A stretch of DNA of 64,000 nt, from positions 620,001 through 684,000 of the forward strand of contig NC_035792.1 of NCBI RefSeq assembly GCF_001653235.2, given 5' to 3'. The stretch comes from Pochonia chlamydosporia 170. Its lineage: Eukaryota > Ascomycota > Sordariomycetes > Hypocreales > Clavicipitaceae. Below the pieces are notes generated by a model, which saw nothing but the letters and a program-made list of their open reading frames with translations, made no database searches and was not told the DNA's origin. The position numbers were made by a program, and so were the translations under genes. Shown one piece after another: positions 1 to 10,716 of the stretch; the stretch's first letter is position 1; every line of letters begins with the position of its first letter.

Positions 1-1
1 T

Positions 2-1081
2 TTTCGAGCTTGCGCTAAATCTCTTGTTTCTCCCTTTAGCCGGGAGTTTGTTCTTGATCCAATTAAGCTGAACAGTCCACAACTGCTGTTCACCGCTGTT
101 GTTACAAGAAAGCAAAATACTTGTCAGCCACTAAAAATCTTGGATATTGGCGGCGCAGTCACAGGTAATATATCCCCCAACGGCGCTGTTGCTCGGATTA
201 ATAACAAGTGTAGATCGATACACGGCTACGCTTGCGGCAATTCAGGGTGCTCAGCTTCATAAGATCATTCCGACGACCAATAGTCAGTGTCTGAGTACGA
301 GAGAAGTAAATTCAGGGGATGTGGTTGCTCCGACCGATGAGATTGGTTCTGCCGTTGGCGCTGCCTTTCCTGTCTTCACACATGACCTGGCTCGACTTCC
401 ATATCTGGACGCGTCTGTAGATGTAATTTCTGCTCGTTCATTATACAAAGGAGTGCGTGCACCGTTGCAGTTATCTACGCGAGATTTGACGTCCTGTTTG
501 ACCGAGTTCAATAGGGTTCTGGTGCCTGGGGGTTGCCTGGAATTCGTCTATTTCCAAAGCGAGTTGGAACCCTGCGGTTTGTTGACCTCCATGCTCGGGT
601 TCTACTTGCTGGAACTATTTGCAGTTGAGGATATAAGAAACGAGGTACTTTTCTTCCCCATGACTCACTCTGGCCAGTCACCTTTCAAAATGCTCATCAC
701 CGCATCAAGGCATCATCCACCTCGGGGTTGGGGGAGTCCCTTCCCATCGCCCCAGCAACGGTTACCACTGCTCAGTTTCTGCGCATTTTGAGACAGACAG
801 GATATGAGATAACCCAGCAAAGCATGATTCAGTTTGGCCCGTTCACATTGTCACAGTTGTTCGACCACAGGGGTAATAACCGGCCTGTTGCAGGTAGCGG
901 CCAAGCACAAGGCCTAACTACAGCAACAGTTTCCATGTCGGCGTTTGCCCCATCAACATACCCTACGGCATCAGTCTCCCAGAGTCAGAAGCTCCTGGAC
1001 CGGGTATACGAAGAGTGTCGTGCCATGAAAACCGGCTGGAAGTGCATTGTGGGCTGTGCCTCAAAACCTCACAACACATGA
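2..1081 (+). CDS. SAM-dependent methyltransferase-like protein, 5' end missing
   Basis: The reading frame is already open at base 2, so the start lies outside the window. Proposed exons are 2-164, 214-644 and 710-1081; the introns (49 and 65 bp) have GT..AG borders and restore frame exactly. The first exon ends in LKILDIGG, which resembles motif I (SAM-binding loop) of class I methyltransferases. The second exon has the later elements ARLPYLDASVDVISARSL and FNRVLVPGGCLEF, typical of the motif around the post-II/III strands. The last exon ends in LLDRVYEECRAMKTGWKC, a C-terminal pattern common in fungal methyltransferases of the UMTA/LaeA-like group. The loop reads GGAVT rather than the usual GGG, so activity is uncertain. 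No substrate can be named. Confidence 0.6.
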
Positions 1082-2150
1082 AGGACGAGGACGGTGCTGG
1101 ACAACTTTTCTAGCGCGACAAATTGCACTCTGGCTGTTGGGTTATCATAATGAGGCGCATTCGTATTCTCAACCTCCTCAAATTTACGTCATCCCCTTAC
1201 ATTCACTCATTTATTCATTCTGCCTGCTCTCTTGCAGTTGATTCGTAACAATTGCAAACAAAATGGTGCCAAAGTTAATTCTGCCCAAATTGTATAATAA
1301 CCATTCAACAACTGTGTATTGCATTGTACGTTTTGCGATGTACGTATTATTTTTTATTGCCGTAGTATTGACTACAGTACCAACCCCTGCTGTTGGTCAA
1401 TTCATTAGCGGACCAAAGAGTTATATCATTAGTTGTATTTTAACCTGGTTGGTTGTTTTGGAAGTGGAAATACATAATCTGTATTTGGGATTAGCCGCCC
1501 GATGCTAGTCATCGCGTTTTTGACATTGGTCATGCGGTGGCACATGCTGAAGGTTGCCTCTGGCTAGAGTTGACACTTGGATGGTTTGTTGGTGGAGAAC
1601 TAACCCCCAGCAAGTTATGGACAACCGCGACACGATTAAGTAGGTAAAAAGGTACAGCACTCATTCAATAACAAAGTTGTATTCATAGGCCGATTGGAGC
1701 CCTGAAGCAGATACTATCCTTCAATTTAAATCATAGTTATCAGAGTATTTATAAAACGCATCGCATAAAAAAATGTGTCTCGTACATGCTTGCCGTTCCG
1801 TCTGCGCATCACACTCCAAATTGGCTATGCAATGAGATATTCGGAAACCCGCAATTCCACTGACAGACGAAGAGGAACTTCAGCCATCGCACTTAACAAA
1901 GGCACGGGACGGTGTGATGTGGAGATTGAAAGACGTACTGCCAGGTACGCAAAGAACAGAAGGGGAAAATAACATGGTCAGGACTCGCGGCAGAAGGGAC
2001 TGTAAGCCTGGTGAATGTATTCCATCGGGAGTGCTGGCATGTATAAGAAATCAACTAACTTTGACGGGGTGCCGCTCCCGCAACCACCTCAGTCAGACAT
2101 TGAGCGCTCCTCACGCTGAGGGTCGTGTTTCCATGTGCTTGCTTGCTTGT
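1082..2150. other. Intergenic, no gene recognised
   Basis: This is AT-rich spacer between the 3' end of the methyltransferase and the 3' end of the dextranase. An 81-codon frame at 1263-1508 encodes a hydrophobic peptide but has no family resemblance and no good splice partners. I see no RNA gene or repeat. Confidence 0.6.
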
Positions 2151-3959
2151 TTACGTTATCTTCCACTGCCCCCAATAACTTCCGTCAATATTGAATTGGC
2201 CAAGCTGATCTGCCTGGAAGTTTTGCATGGTGACTTTCTCGCCACCCACAGTCCAGTTGTCAATTGTCACGTCCATGGTCACACCAGGTTGAGCAGGAAT
2301 GATACTCTGTCCGATACCGATGCTATTTTTCTGCAGTCCGTCGGGGAATGCAACATTCTTGACGACAAAATTTTTGTAGTTTTGCAATGGAGTGATTCTC
2401 ATCAGAGCAGGACAGGGTCCCTCGCACACAACATTGGAGATTGTGGCACTGATTGCCTTGCTCGTATCGGGCGTTTTCCCACTCATGTAGAATGGAGACG
2501 CTCCAATGATTGCCGAGGGCACCACAGTTTCCGACTTGTAGTACCGTGCGTGGATGACATTCAGCGTATCGACGTTGATGCCGTTTACGTTCCTCGTGTC
2601 CCAACCCATCTGAATGATGGGATCGTTGTGGCACTTCCAGATCGTTGCACGAGAAAGCGATACACCAGAGTAGTATAGCTTGATTCCATCGTCATTAACA
2701 TGGTAGAAGATATCACGAACGACGCTATTCGGGTAGACCGCTGGGCCGTCCGTCTGGAAGAAGAATGCTCCTACTTGCTTATAGTCGGCAACGTCTGTTG
2801 ATATGTCGGAATTTCCATTAAAGTCCATGGTATTGAATGGCGGCGCAGTTATGGTAGGACCCCGACATGTCCACTTTTGCCCTTGACCGATGCTGTTATG
2901 CCACCACATCCGGAGGCCATATTGATCACTCTTTTCTGCAACATAGGACTTTGCAGCATTGGCCATGTACACATAGTGTTCGCCAGAGAGTACGCCATGC
3001 CCGGTTGCATAGAAGTTCTGTTTTGTGAAGTACTCAATGGCGCCCTTGATGTACGCACCTGGTGCCAAGTGCACCCAGTATGTATTGGGTGACAAGCGAA
3101 TGTGATTCGCACCAAACTTGCTGGAAGCACCAGATTGGTCTTGATTCAAGTAGTACACTCCAGGTGGGAAATACAAAATCGGCTTGTTCCCCCAATCGCC
3201 GTTGTTGATGGGGCCGGGCTTCATTGTTTGTGTATTGCTCTCGGTCATTTGAGGCACGAGGTTGGAAGGCAATGGCGGGCTAGCAAATACAACGAGAGCA
3301 TTGCGCGGCTCGACACCAACAACGCTCCCTCCGGACGTAACATATTGATTGCCATCAGAGCGGAACGTGTACAAGTCCGAATCAAACTCAACCGAGATGC
3401 GTCGCCCATTGGTGTCCTTTGGAATCCGAACCGTTATGCCACCGTCATCAGACTGGGAAATAGCATATCCCGTTGACACAGGGCGGATGACGACCTCATT
3501 TGCCTTGAGAGACGTTCCATCTCTCCGGTTGATTTTCACATCAACATCCTGGCTGTACTCGAATTGTGTCCAAGCCATGTTGAGTCCGATGCTTGGCTCA
3601 ATAGTAATGCCATCATCTACATCCCCTCCCAAAGTATTGCTGTTCGGGGCGTCTCCCGGAGCATAAATCCTTCCATTACCGTTTCTGGGAATTGCTTCGT
3701 AGACGAAAGAGTCAAAGAATTTGTTCGCGCCGGCCACGCTGACCTGCACCAAGTACTGGTGAGATTGGCGGACGTTTCCTGGTTTCACAGGAGTGGCAGT
3801 GTTAATCTCTGCTTCATTGTGCCACCAAGTGCAGAAGTTGGAGTCACAATTTGTGTTATTCGTGGCACGCGGCAAGCAATCCTTGCGAACCAGCTCACTG
3901 GAGGGCAATGCAAGGGCCTGCGTAAGGAGGATAGCGGTAATCGTTGCAGTACGCATCAT
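2151..3959 (-). CDS. Secreted dextranase, glycoside hydrolase family 49
   Basis: A single 602-codon exon. GH49 dextranases hydrolyse internal alpha-1,6 bonds of dextran, mainly to isomaltose; isopullulanases share the family. A hydrophobic signal peptide spans residues 1 to about 18. The start of the mature protein, CDSNFCTWWHNEAEINT, and many later blocks (GNVRQSHQY, SFVYEAIPRNGNGRIYAP, IEPSIGLNMAW, VSRATIWKCHNDPIIQ-like, INNGDWGNK) match the fungal family closely along its full length of about 600 residues. The three acidic residues fit the family: D404 (FQTDGP) and D423/D424 (HVNDDGIK). Their 19 and 1 residue spacing equals that of D376/D395/D396 in the Penicillium enzyme, where D395 is the catalytic acid. 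A maltose-type transporter lies about 3.3 kb away on the same strand and could import the products. Confidence 0.93.
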   Translation of the reverse strand: MMRTATITAILLTQALALPSSELVRKDCLPRATNNTNCDSNFCTWWHNEAEINTATPVKPGNVRQSHQYLVQVSVAGANKFFDSFVYEAIPRNGNGRIYAPGDAPNSNTLGGDVDDGITIEPSIGLNMAWTQFEYSQDVDVKINRRDGTSLKANEVVIRPVSTGYAISQSDDGGITVRIPKDTNGRRISVEFDSDLYTFRSDGNQYVTSGGSVVGVEPRNALVVFASPPLPSNLVPQMTESNTQTMKPGPINNGDWGNKPILYFPPGVYYLNQDQSGASSKFGANHIRLSPNTYWVHLAPGAYIKGAIEYFTKQNFYATGHGVLSGEHYVYMANAAKSYVAEKSDQYGLRMWWHNSIGQGQKWTCRGPTITAPPFNTMDFNGNSDISTDVADYKQVGAFFFQTDGPAVYPNSVVRDIFYHVNDDGIKLYYSGVSLSRATIWKCHNDPIIQMGWDTRNVNGINVDTLNVIHARYYKSETVVPSAIIGASPFYMSGKTPDTSKAISATISNVVCEGPCPALMRITPLQNYKNFVVKNVAFPDGLQKNSIGIGQSIIPAQPGVTMDVTIDNWTVGGEKVTMQNFQADQLGQFNIDGSYWGQWKIT

Positions 3960-4073
3960 GAAACAAAAGTCATGCGTTGGTTGACTGTAGCTAAAAAAAC
4001 AACTTGAGACGATTGTGCCTCAATAGCCAAGAGGGTTGATTGCTAGGACAAGGCAACGTAATATTTGATAGAA

Positions 4074-4079
4074 TATATA
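4074..4079 (-). promoter_or_regulatory. TATA-like element of the dextranase gene
   Basis: The minus strand reads CTATATATTC here, about 115 bp upstream of the dextranase ATG. The position suits a TATA box with a leader of about 80 bases. This is inferred from position and sequence only. Confidence 0.4.
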
Positions 4080-4656
4080 GACTGACGCAGTTGAACATGC
4101 CCCCTCAATGGTATGTTATTACCACCCTTGTCCGGTCGATTAGTCTTTTATCGGCAATTGCCCGCCCATCTTTACACCTTTCGTAAGTATTGAAAAGCTA
4201 GACCCTGCTTCGTGAGTTTTCTTCAAATTTTCGGTAAATTTTGTGAAACCAGGCGTGGACGGAGAGGAGTTGAATTGAAAGTTTTCCTCCTTTGCCGACT
4301 GGACCGTTCATGCACGCTTGCCTTGACCCCATGGGGAACCCCAAATCCGAATGTGGGATAACTAGATGGAGCCCCTCAAATTTCTTATTTGGAGTCTACC
4401 TTCTCCAATATTGGCCAGGCACCCCACATTTGTAGACTCTCGACCTGATTGGACCCAATTAGACCATCCAGACATCAGCCACACTGTCAGTCACAATATG
4501 TGGCCCGGACATTTACTAAATGCAGATGTAGTCGTCACTTTGCCGTGGTCTAGTCCTGTCAGTTGGGCGCAGCCAAGACTTCTCCTTTGCAGGCACGTTT
4601 ATAATATAGGAAACATTGTGAATGAGAATACCGTAACACCTGGTCTGGCCATTGTA

Positions 4657-4670
4657 CCCCCCCCCCCCCC
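4657..4670. repeat. C14 homopolymer
   Basis: Fourteen consecutive C residues in intergenic DNA. Such tracts vary in length and are prone to sequencing error. Confidence 0.9.
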
Positions 4671-5067
4671 AACATGCAGTCCTGATCCATATTCCTTGGA
4701 GCGAGGGATAGGGACGGGAAGAGCGGATTGCAACCATTTACCATAGTGTGCGCAAATTATTTCCTGTCGATGTAGCGTGAAGAGGGTTCTAGCTCCTAAA
4801 AAGAAGTGGCATAGACTTTAACACTTGATTCGCTTTGTACGCGTTTGCGAGCCGACCTCCGTCTGCCTGCTCAGAGGATGGAAGAACAAGCCAAGACTAA
4901 TAGAAATTATCCACCGTGTCTTCAAAGTGAAGCTTGGCTATAGAGCTCGTAACCATGAGTTATGCTGACGCCTTGTAATAGGCGATAAAGAAATTAAGCC
5001 GTGTTTGGTCATCACGAAGCCCTTCTCCGGTAAGAGACGAAAGAAATGCCCTGAAACTGTAAACTTG

Positions 5068-5877
5068 TCAATTACCAAGGCTAGAGCCTTCAATTTCTTT
5101 CGGATTTGAATCTTCGTCTGATTGCACAATAACAAAGTCCCCAGCCAACAAGCGAATTGTTGGATGCTGAGATCCGTGGGTTGTTATGAACAGATGTTTA
5201 CCCTCAGGAACATCGTGCCAGTTATATATACCCAAGCTCTGCAGACCATCTGAATCTACCACTTGAACTCGAATGTTTTCCTTGATGAGAACCACGCCGG
5301 TCGTGTGATGGAGACAAATCCTTGCCGTCCACACTTGTTTACTGTGCTTCCAATCGACCCAACGGCCACCTCGCGAAAGCTTTTCTTTCCATGTTGTGAA
5401 TGACATGAATGGCATGAAATCCAAAATCTGGCAACGCACACGCTCGTCAAGTTGCACCAACGAAATAACCTCAAGCCCTTGCCTTCGTACACAATTCGTT
5501 TGTTTTTGCTCGCCTAACAGTTTATTCAAAGGCGCAACCCACCACGTTGGGTCGAATCCTAGATGCAGGTACCTCCAGCGACACGCCTGACCTGTGTACC
5601 TGTTAAGGATACTGGGTAATCCATCGCCGGTATCGCTTGGAAATACCCGACGCCCGCTATTGTTGAACACAATCAACTCTGGGGAGAGCATAGACGGTCG
5701 ACAGGCCATGAGATAGCTTGTTTGTCTCGGTCGCGTAAAGGTGCCTGCTGGGTTGATGATAAGATCAAGTTCCCTTCCAGCATCCCATTGATGTTCCTTC
5801 TGTCCTTGCTCGGGTATTAGTAATTGCCCGTAATAATCGAAGGGTATCTTACCTCCGACAAGAAGCTTGGCGGCCAT
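5068..5877 (-). CDS. Hypothetical protein, unrecognised
   Basis: An open frame of 269 codons from the first in-frame ATG (5877); the frame is open further upstream to 5910 without an ATG. The protein begins MAAKLLVGGKIPFDYYG, has no signal peptide or membrane segment, and is mixed in composition with many Trp, Arg and Gln residues. I recognise no domain. A strong donor-like GTAAGA lies just after the ninth codon (about 5850), so the true model may splice to another frame or start upstream. The length of the frame argues for coding, but this is the least certain protein call in the window. Confidence 0.4.
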   Translation of the reverse strand: MAAKLLVGGKIPFDYYGQLLIPEQGQKEHQWDAGRELDLIINPAGTFTRPRQTSYLMACRPSMLSPELIVFNNSGRRVFPSDTGDGLPSILNRYTGQACRWRYLHLGFDPTWWVAPLNKLLGEQKQTNCVRRQGLEVISLVQLDERVRCQILDFMPFMSFTTWKEKLSRGGRWVDWKHSKQVWTARICLHHTTGVVLIKENIRVQVVDSDGLQSLGIYNWHDVPEGKHLFITTHGSQHPTIRLLAGDFVIVQSDEDSNPKEIEGSSLGN

Positions 5878-7282
5878 TTCAAGCGGCTGGTCGGTGCAAA
5901 TACATTTCACAATGCTGTGTACATAAACCCTGCTTTGCGTACAATAACTTAAGCCATTGATATCTTATGTGTTCTCTGTTTGGATCAGAATGTTTGTTTG
6001 TTCAATATATACTAATATGAAACAACGTTGGCCCGTTTTGGCAGAAAGTGCGAGGAAACCTTGCCGTAGTTGGCAATTGGCCGCTACTACAGTCTCCGCC
6101 AAAGGGCAAAACCACTGGCTTTGTTTTGGGTGAAGTGCTGGTGCCAATGAGGTATGAAGGGTGTGTGTTACGCCTAATCTCTTCAGCATCAATCTATTGT
6201 AGGCCAGGTTTATGGGCATTATTTTGTTGTCCGTTCCTGATGGCCTGGCACGTCCGTTGGCTCATGGCGGTGGTGTCGCGCAGAAAGCTCAAAGTGAGAT
6301 GAGATCGTAACGGGACGAACCCTCCAGACAGGGGTGTTAGTCTGAGCTAACCGGAGGTTTTCGCCCTTTCCCCATAGCTATTTTTCTCGCCAATTCCTCT
6401 GCCTGGACTTCCCCCTACTTTACCACTATTTACTGCCACCAGCCTCCGCAACAAAAAACCTGTAATCGTCTGCGTGTACCTATTTGTTTCAGCATACTAA
6501 GTCCCGAGCTCAGCAGACTGCACAACCAAGGCTGACATGCACAAAACAGCTCGACTTGTTCAGGTGAGCTGCTGTGTGAATGGAAGTTGGGGTTTATAAG
6601 ACGCGATGTAGGACTTGTTTGGGACAACAAGAGGAGACCGTCAGTCTCGGCGATCCCAGCGAATGTGGTAAAACACAATGGAGTTCAAAATGCAGACTAT
6701 AAATATTGGTATTACGTTACGAGCTAGATCTCTTTTGGACAGTGGATTTTTTCGGTCCTCCCCCGACTGTATAACTAGATGGAATCTTCCTTCCTTTTAT
6801 AGTTGTCTTGAAATTTGGTGAAAAGGAACTGCCGAGACTTTCCTTCTAGTGGCATCCGATAGCCCCCTCAATATAATTGCTTTTGTAGTCAATATATTGG
6901 AGTTTCTTGTGCTAGAATTCCTGTATTCAGTTCCATTTTTATCCGAGCATTCCGTGTTGTATTTTCCTGTAATGACTGATAATGGTATTATTAGATGTCT
7001 GTTGACAATTGGTCTTCACATTTTTATGAGAAGTTCATTCACTCACCTCCAACAGGCAAAACTGTCACCTAATAGATGGGCACTAGAGTATATGATACCA
7101 ACTGTATTATGAGTGGATATTTAAGTACTATAAAAAAGGAGGGCTTCTGCCTCTTTACATAGGAGGATTAAGTTTCTCGGTACTAAGTAGCCACAATATG
7201 GCATGTAATCCTGTCCTTGAAGCAACTAGTCCGAATGAATGTGATTTGTAGAGCCAAGACTCCGCACTCGCTGTCGGACACT
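5878..7282. other. Intergenic, no gene recognised
   Basis: Spacer between the unknown gene and the 3' end of the sugar transporter. It is AT-rich from about 6700 on. Only short frames occur (the longest about 85 codons) and none resembles a known protein. Confidence 0.55.
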
Positions 7283-8932
7283 CTACTCCTTCAATTTCTC
7301 AGTCGCATGGTCACCAAGATCAAATGGATCCACCACGGTAGTCCTGAACTTCCTTGCGGGAATTTTCTGTTCGAAGAGAACATCGAGCTCCCCGAAAGTG
7401 CGGCCCTGTGGTTCCGGCAGGCGAAAGAAGGTCCATACAACGCATAAGAAACAAAACCCAGCCCAGAAAAAGCCTGCCTTTCCACGCCAGTTCCAGGCCG
7501 TTGGGTTCAACATATAGGGGAAAATGATGGCATTGACGATTGAAAACACATTATACGCGTTCCGAGACAGGACGATCGTTTTGGTTCGAAGACGGGTTGA
7601 GGACAGTTCCGACACCAGAGAGTAACAAACTGGTCCCACGGTAGAGTCGTAGACAAAGGTATAAACCAAGAGCATAGAACCAATGGCCCAAGAAGCCCCT
7701 GAGTTATGATCACCAGCCAATGAGGTGAAACCAACGACTAAAAGGAGTACGTTGAGTGCCATCAAGCCACCTACGTACAGAGTTCGTCGCCCAAAATGTG
7801 TCATGAGGACCCATGAAAAGAGTGTGCCGAGAATGCCTATACCATACTGTCCTAGAGACATGCTGAACGAATTTGTTGCGGCAAGTCCAGCTTGAACGTA
7901 GAAGTAGGTCGAGTTGGCCATCAGACCAGCACCACACAGATTTTGAGCAACCCAAGTGAGGCAGACTATTTCGGTACGGCGGAGGTTGACGCCTTTGAAA
8001 CAGTCCAGGTAGGTTGTACCTTCTTCCATCTGTCTTTCCAGCTCATTGGTATGCACCATCATGGCGACCGTTTCCTCGGCGCTGCTATTCCCCTCGAACA
8101 CACCGCCAGTCAGCCGCTGCAGCGAGGTGATGGCATCCGCCTTGCGGCCTTGTCGAACTAACCACCAGGGGCTTTCCGGCGCTAGCAAAACTCCAATGAT
8201 GATAGGAACAGGCCAGATCCACTGGATGGCAAAGGGAATGCGAAATCCCCATTCATCCGTCCTCTCAACGAAGCCTCGAAGAACGCCAGAGGCAATGAAC
8301 TGACCAATAACCCAGCACAAGTTGACATAGGTGGTCAAATAGCAGCGCAAAACCACTGGACAAACCTCGGACGCATAAGTCACAGTAACGGTCTGGAAAG
8401 CGCCGAGTGGTATGCCCATGAGAATCTCGCCCACGAGAAGTGTTGGGAGGTTCTGGGCAAAGAAGAGGACGAATATGAATGCAATGACCAGCGTGAGGGA
8501 TCCCAGCATAGACTTCTTGTAACCCAAGCGCTCAACAATGATTCCATTGACGAAGAGGCCCAAGATTTGGCCCACGTTCATGGCCATACTTAGACCAGCC
8601 TGCCAGGGAGCAGTGAGCTGATAGGATCCATCCGGCTGAAGGTTGCCAAACTTTTTGTTGAACTCTGGGTAGGCATAGAAAGAGCCCAGCAAGACGACAT
8701 CGTAGCCTTCCATAATGATGGCGGTCGAAAAGAGAATTGACCAACCAATTGCGCGGGGATACTGCCTGAGGCCATGCCAAAGAGACATGGAGTGCTCCTT
8801 TTCTGTCGCAATTTTGGCGTCGAGAATGGTCGTGGAAAAATCTGCGTCATTCCTGCCCATGTTTTCCAAAGTTGCCGACTCAACGGTAACAACTTGCGCC
8901 TTGTCGGCATGCGGCGCGTTGACGGAAGTCAT
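7283..8932 (-). CDS. MFS sugar transporter, maltose/alpha-glucoside permease type
   Basis: A single exon of 549 codons. The frame is open up to 9025, but the first good ATG is at 8932 (MTSVNAPHADKAQ). The protein has a hydrophilic N-terminus of about 70 residues followed by twelve predicted membrane segments. Sugar-porter marks include ERLGYKKSMLGSL after the second helix, PESPWWLVRQGRKADA before the central loop and HFGRRTLYVGG in the second half. PESPWW and the motif GGxFEGN-like central loop are usual in fungal MAL-type proton/alpha-glucoside symporters, which act at the plasma membrane. Substrate is inferred: maltose, isomaltose or related. The gene lies near a secreted dextranase on the same strand, which fits uptake of its products. 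A TATA-like ATAAATA lies at 9069-9075. Confidence 0.88.
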   Translation of the reverse strand: MTSVNAPHADKAQVVTVESATLENMGRNDADFSTTILDAKIATEKEHSMSLWHGLRQYPRAIGWSILFSTAIIMEGYDVVLLGSFYAYPEFNKKFGNLQPDGSYQLTAPWQAGLSMAMNVGQILGLFVNGIIVERLGYKKSMLGSLTLVIAFIFVLFFAQNLPTLLVGEILMGIPLGAFQTVTVTYASEVCPVVLRCYLTTYVNLCWVIGQFIASGVLRGFVERTDEWGFRIPFAIQWIWPVPIIIGVLLAPESPWWLVRQGRKADAITSLQRLTGGVFEGNSSAEETVAMMVHTNELERQMEEGTTYLDCFKGVNLRRTEIVCLTWVAQNLCGAGLMANSTYFYVQAGLAATNSFSMSLGQYGIGILGTLFSWVLMTHFGRRTLYVGGLMALNVLLLVVGFTSLAGDHNSGASWAIGSMLLVYTFVYDSTVGPVCYSLVSELSSTRLRTKTIVLSRNAYNVFSIVNAIIFPYMLNPTAWNWRGKAGFFWAGFCFLCVVWTFFRLPEPQGRTFGELDVLFEQKIPARKFRTTVVDPFDLGDHATEKLKE

Positions 8933-10716
8933 GGCGATTTGGAGGTGACTGGAAACGACTAAGAAACCCGCAGAAGAAGGGGATGACCAAGGTATAGGTT
9001 GAAGCTGTATTTGATATTGGATCAATGATGGACAACAGACCTTCGAAGCAGCTTTGCCCTTTGCCCGGTATTTATCTCGGCAGCACGGCTCGAGACGTCA
9101 AGCGACGTATACAATTAATTGACTCCATTTTAGCACCTAACTGTCTGGCTAGCCCCCATGGGGTATTTTGACCTTCTCCAGGAACCTGGGGATGTGCCCG
9201 TGTGTCTAGTTCCTAGTCTGGTAATTGCCCGGTGGCTCACATCAGCTGGAGTCGACGATAAACGCCACCACAGAAAACCAATTCCCGTTATAACCTCAAG
9301 TGCTCCAATGTTGGCCCACTTGGGCCAGGGACTAGGAAGCGATTTGCTGATCCCAGGACCTGCGTGCAAGGGGAAATCGCCACAGCGGGCAATTGCTTGT
9401 TGCAAATGTCTGATAGTACTCTTCGCTGAGTCTTTTCAAGCGCAGGACGACGGTTTCAAACTTGTCCACATTTATGCGCTGGTTCAGTGTTTGTCGCATG
9501 GAACCTGATTTTGGCCATTTAATTAAGTGCTAGTTAGATGTGTGACCTTCTAAGTAGTTAACTCAATAGCCCGAGTAAGTAATGAGTGTCCTGAGGTAAG
9601 ACATCGTTTGGCGACACCAACAACACAGTAAAATCTCTGCACACGTCAAACAGTTGAGAGAATCCGACGGCATACAAGTAGTTTTAGGTAGAAAGCTCCA
9701 TTAAAGCTATCGGCAGCTTTCTCATCTGTAATGATGATGTTATTCAAGGAATCATGACGATGTTGGATGTTACCAGCTTTGTGGAGAGTCTGTCAACTAA
9801 ATCAACACCAGACATCAATAGAAGACGCCACCAACACAGGTGGATGTGCCACATTGAGCCACTCTGCACTTAAATTCAGTGTTAGATTCACTGGGACTCA
9901 AACCAAGAAGTGACTATTGCCCTGTTCGGGCCGACAAATGGAATCTGGCCAACACGCGGACAATTACCTCTTCGTCAAAATCTAACGGCGAAAGGCGATG
10001 AGACTGACAGACCATACTCATACTGCACAGTACGATCAAGCTCGTTTCCACTTCCAAGGCGGCCAGGCACGTTAGTATGTATTTCCTTTGTCGTGATGAC
10101 GAAGCCGGATTTATTTTGAGTTACGATAAGCCAGAAATGCGGCATGGTTTGCCCGGCTGTCTTCCGACAAGTGTGAACTGGGGACATTGGCTCAGCTTTA
10201 GGTCAGAACCGTGTAATATTATTGGAGGCTGGCCCGGCAGATATACATTACCTGAGACTACTTCTCATATTTGTCGTGTTAACATTCTCGCAATTGATGT
10301 TTTCTTCTCGTTTGCAGTTCATACAGAGCTCTTCACGTACGGCACAATGAGACTGCTGCAAGGTTAGACGGCAATGACAGCCATACCATTAGCGTAATAA
10401 AAATAGTTGTATAATTTCAACCTTATCAGTCTAAAACCTTCGATATAAACTAGCATAATTCATGGACCGCCTTTAGAAAGGAAGTTAGGTCTATGAGGAT
10501 TTATGTTCTGCTCAAGCCAGTCGCTTGTCGTAAATTCCACACGTTTAGTGCTACAAATATCAAGAAGTAAGAACAGCACTAGTGATTATGACTTCACCCT
10601 CGTTGGAGTCTGTGTCTTTGGTCAACCACAGACTTGTTGCGCCAAAGACGACAGCTTTATGCCAACGACTAGGTCAATTAATATTGAACTCTCCATGTTC
10701 ACCAACAGTCGCTATC
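8933..10716. other. Intergenic, transporter promoter side
   Basis: The part next to 8932 is a pyrimidine-rich leader on the minus strand, with ATAAATA on the minus strand at 9069-9075 as a possible TATA box. The remainder, 9100-10716, holds only short unrelated frames. I see no RNA gene or repeat. Confidence 0.55.

Larger units (their letters stand above)
3960..5067. other. Dextranase promoter region and spacer
   Basis: No gene is recognised. The part next to 3959 must hold the dextranase promoter and 5' leader. A TATA-like element lies at 4074-4079 and a C14 tract at 4657-4670. Short frames at 4366-4746 overlap the homopolymer and resemble nothing. Confidence 0.6.

Noticed and set aside
710..1081. 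Frameshift in the left-edge methyltransferase
   Set aside because: A 65-bp GT..AG intron at 645-709 connects both frames exactly.
1263..1508. 81-codon hydrophobic frame
   Set aside because: AT-rich DNA gives such peptides by chance; there is no family likeness and no splice partner.
5548..5566. GGGTCGAATCCTAG, similar to a tRNA T-loop
   Set aside because: No acceptor stem or anticodon arm could be built around it, and it lies within the open frame of the unknown protein.
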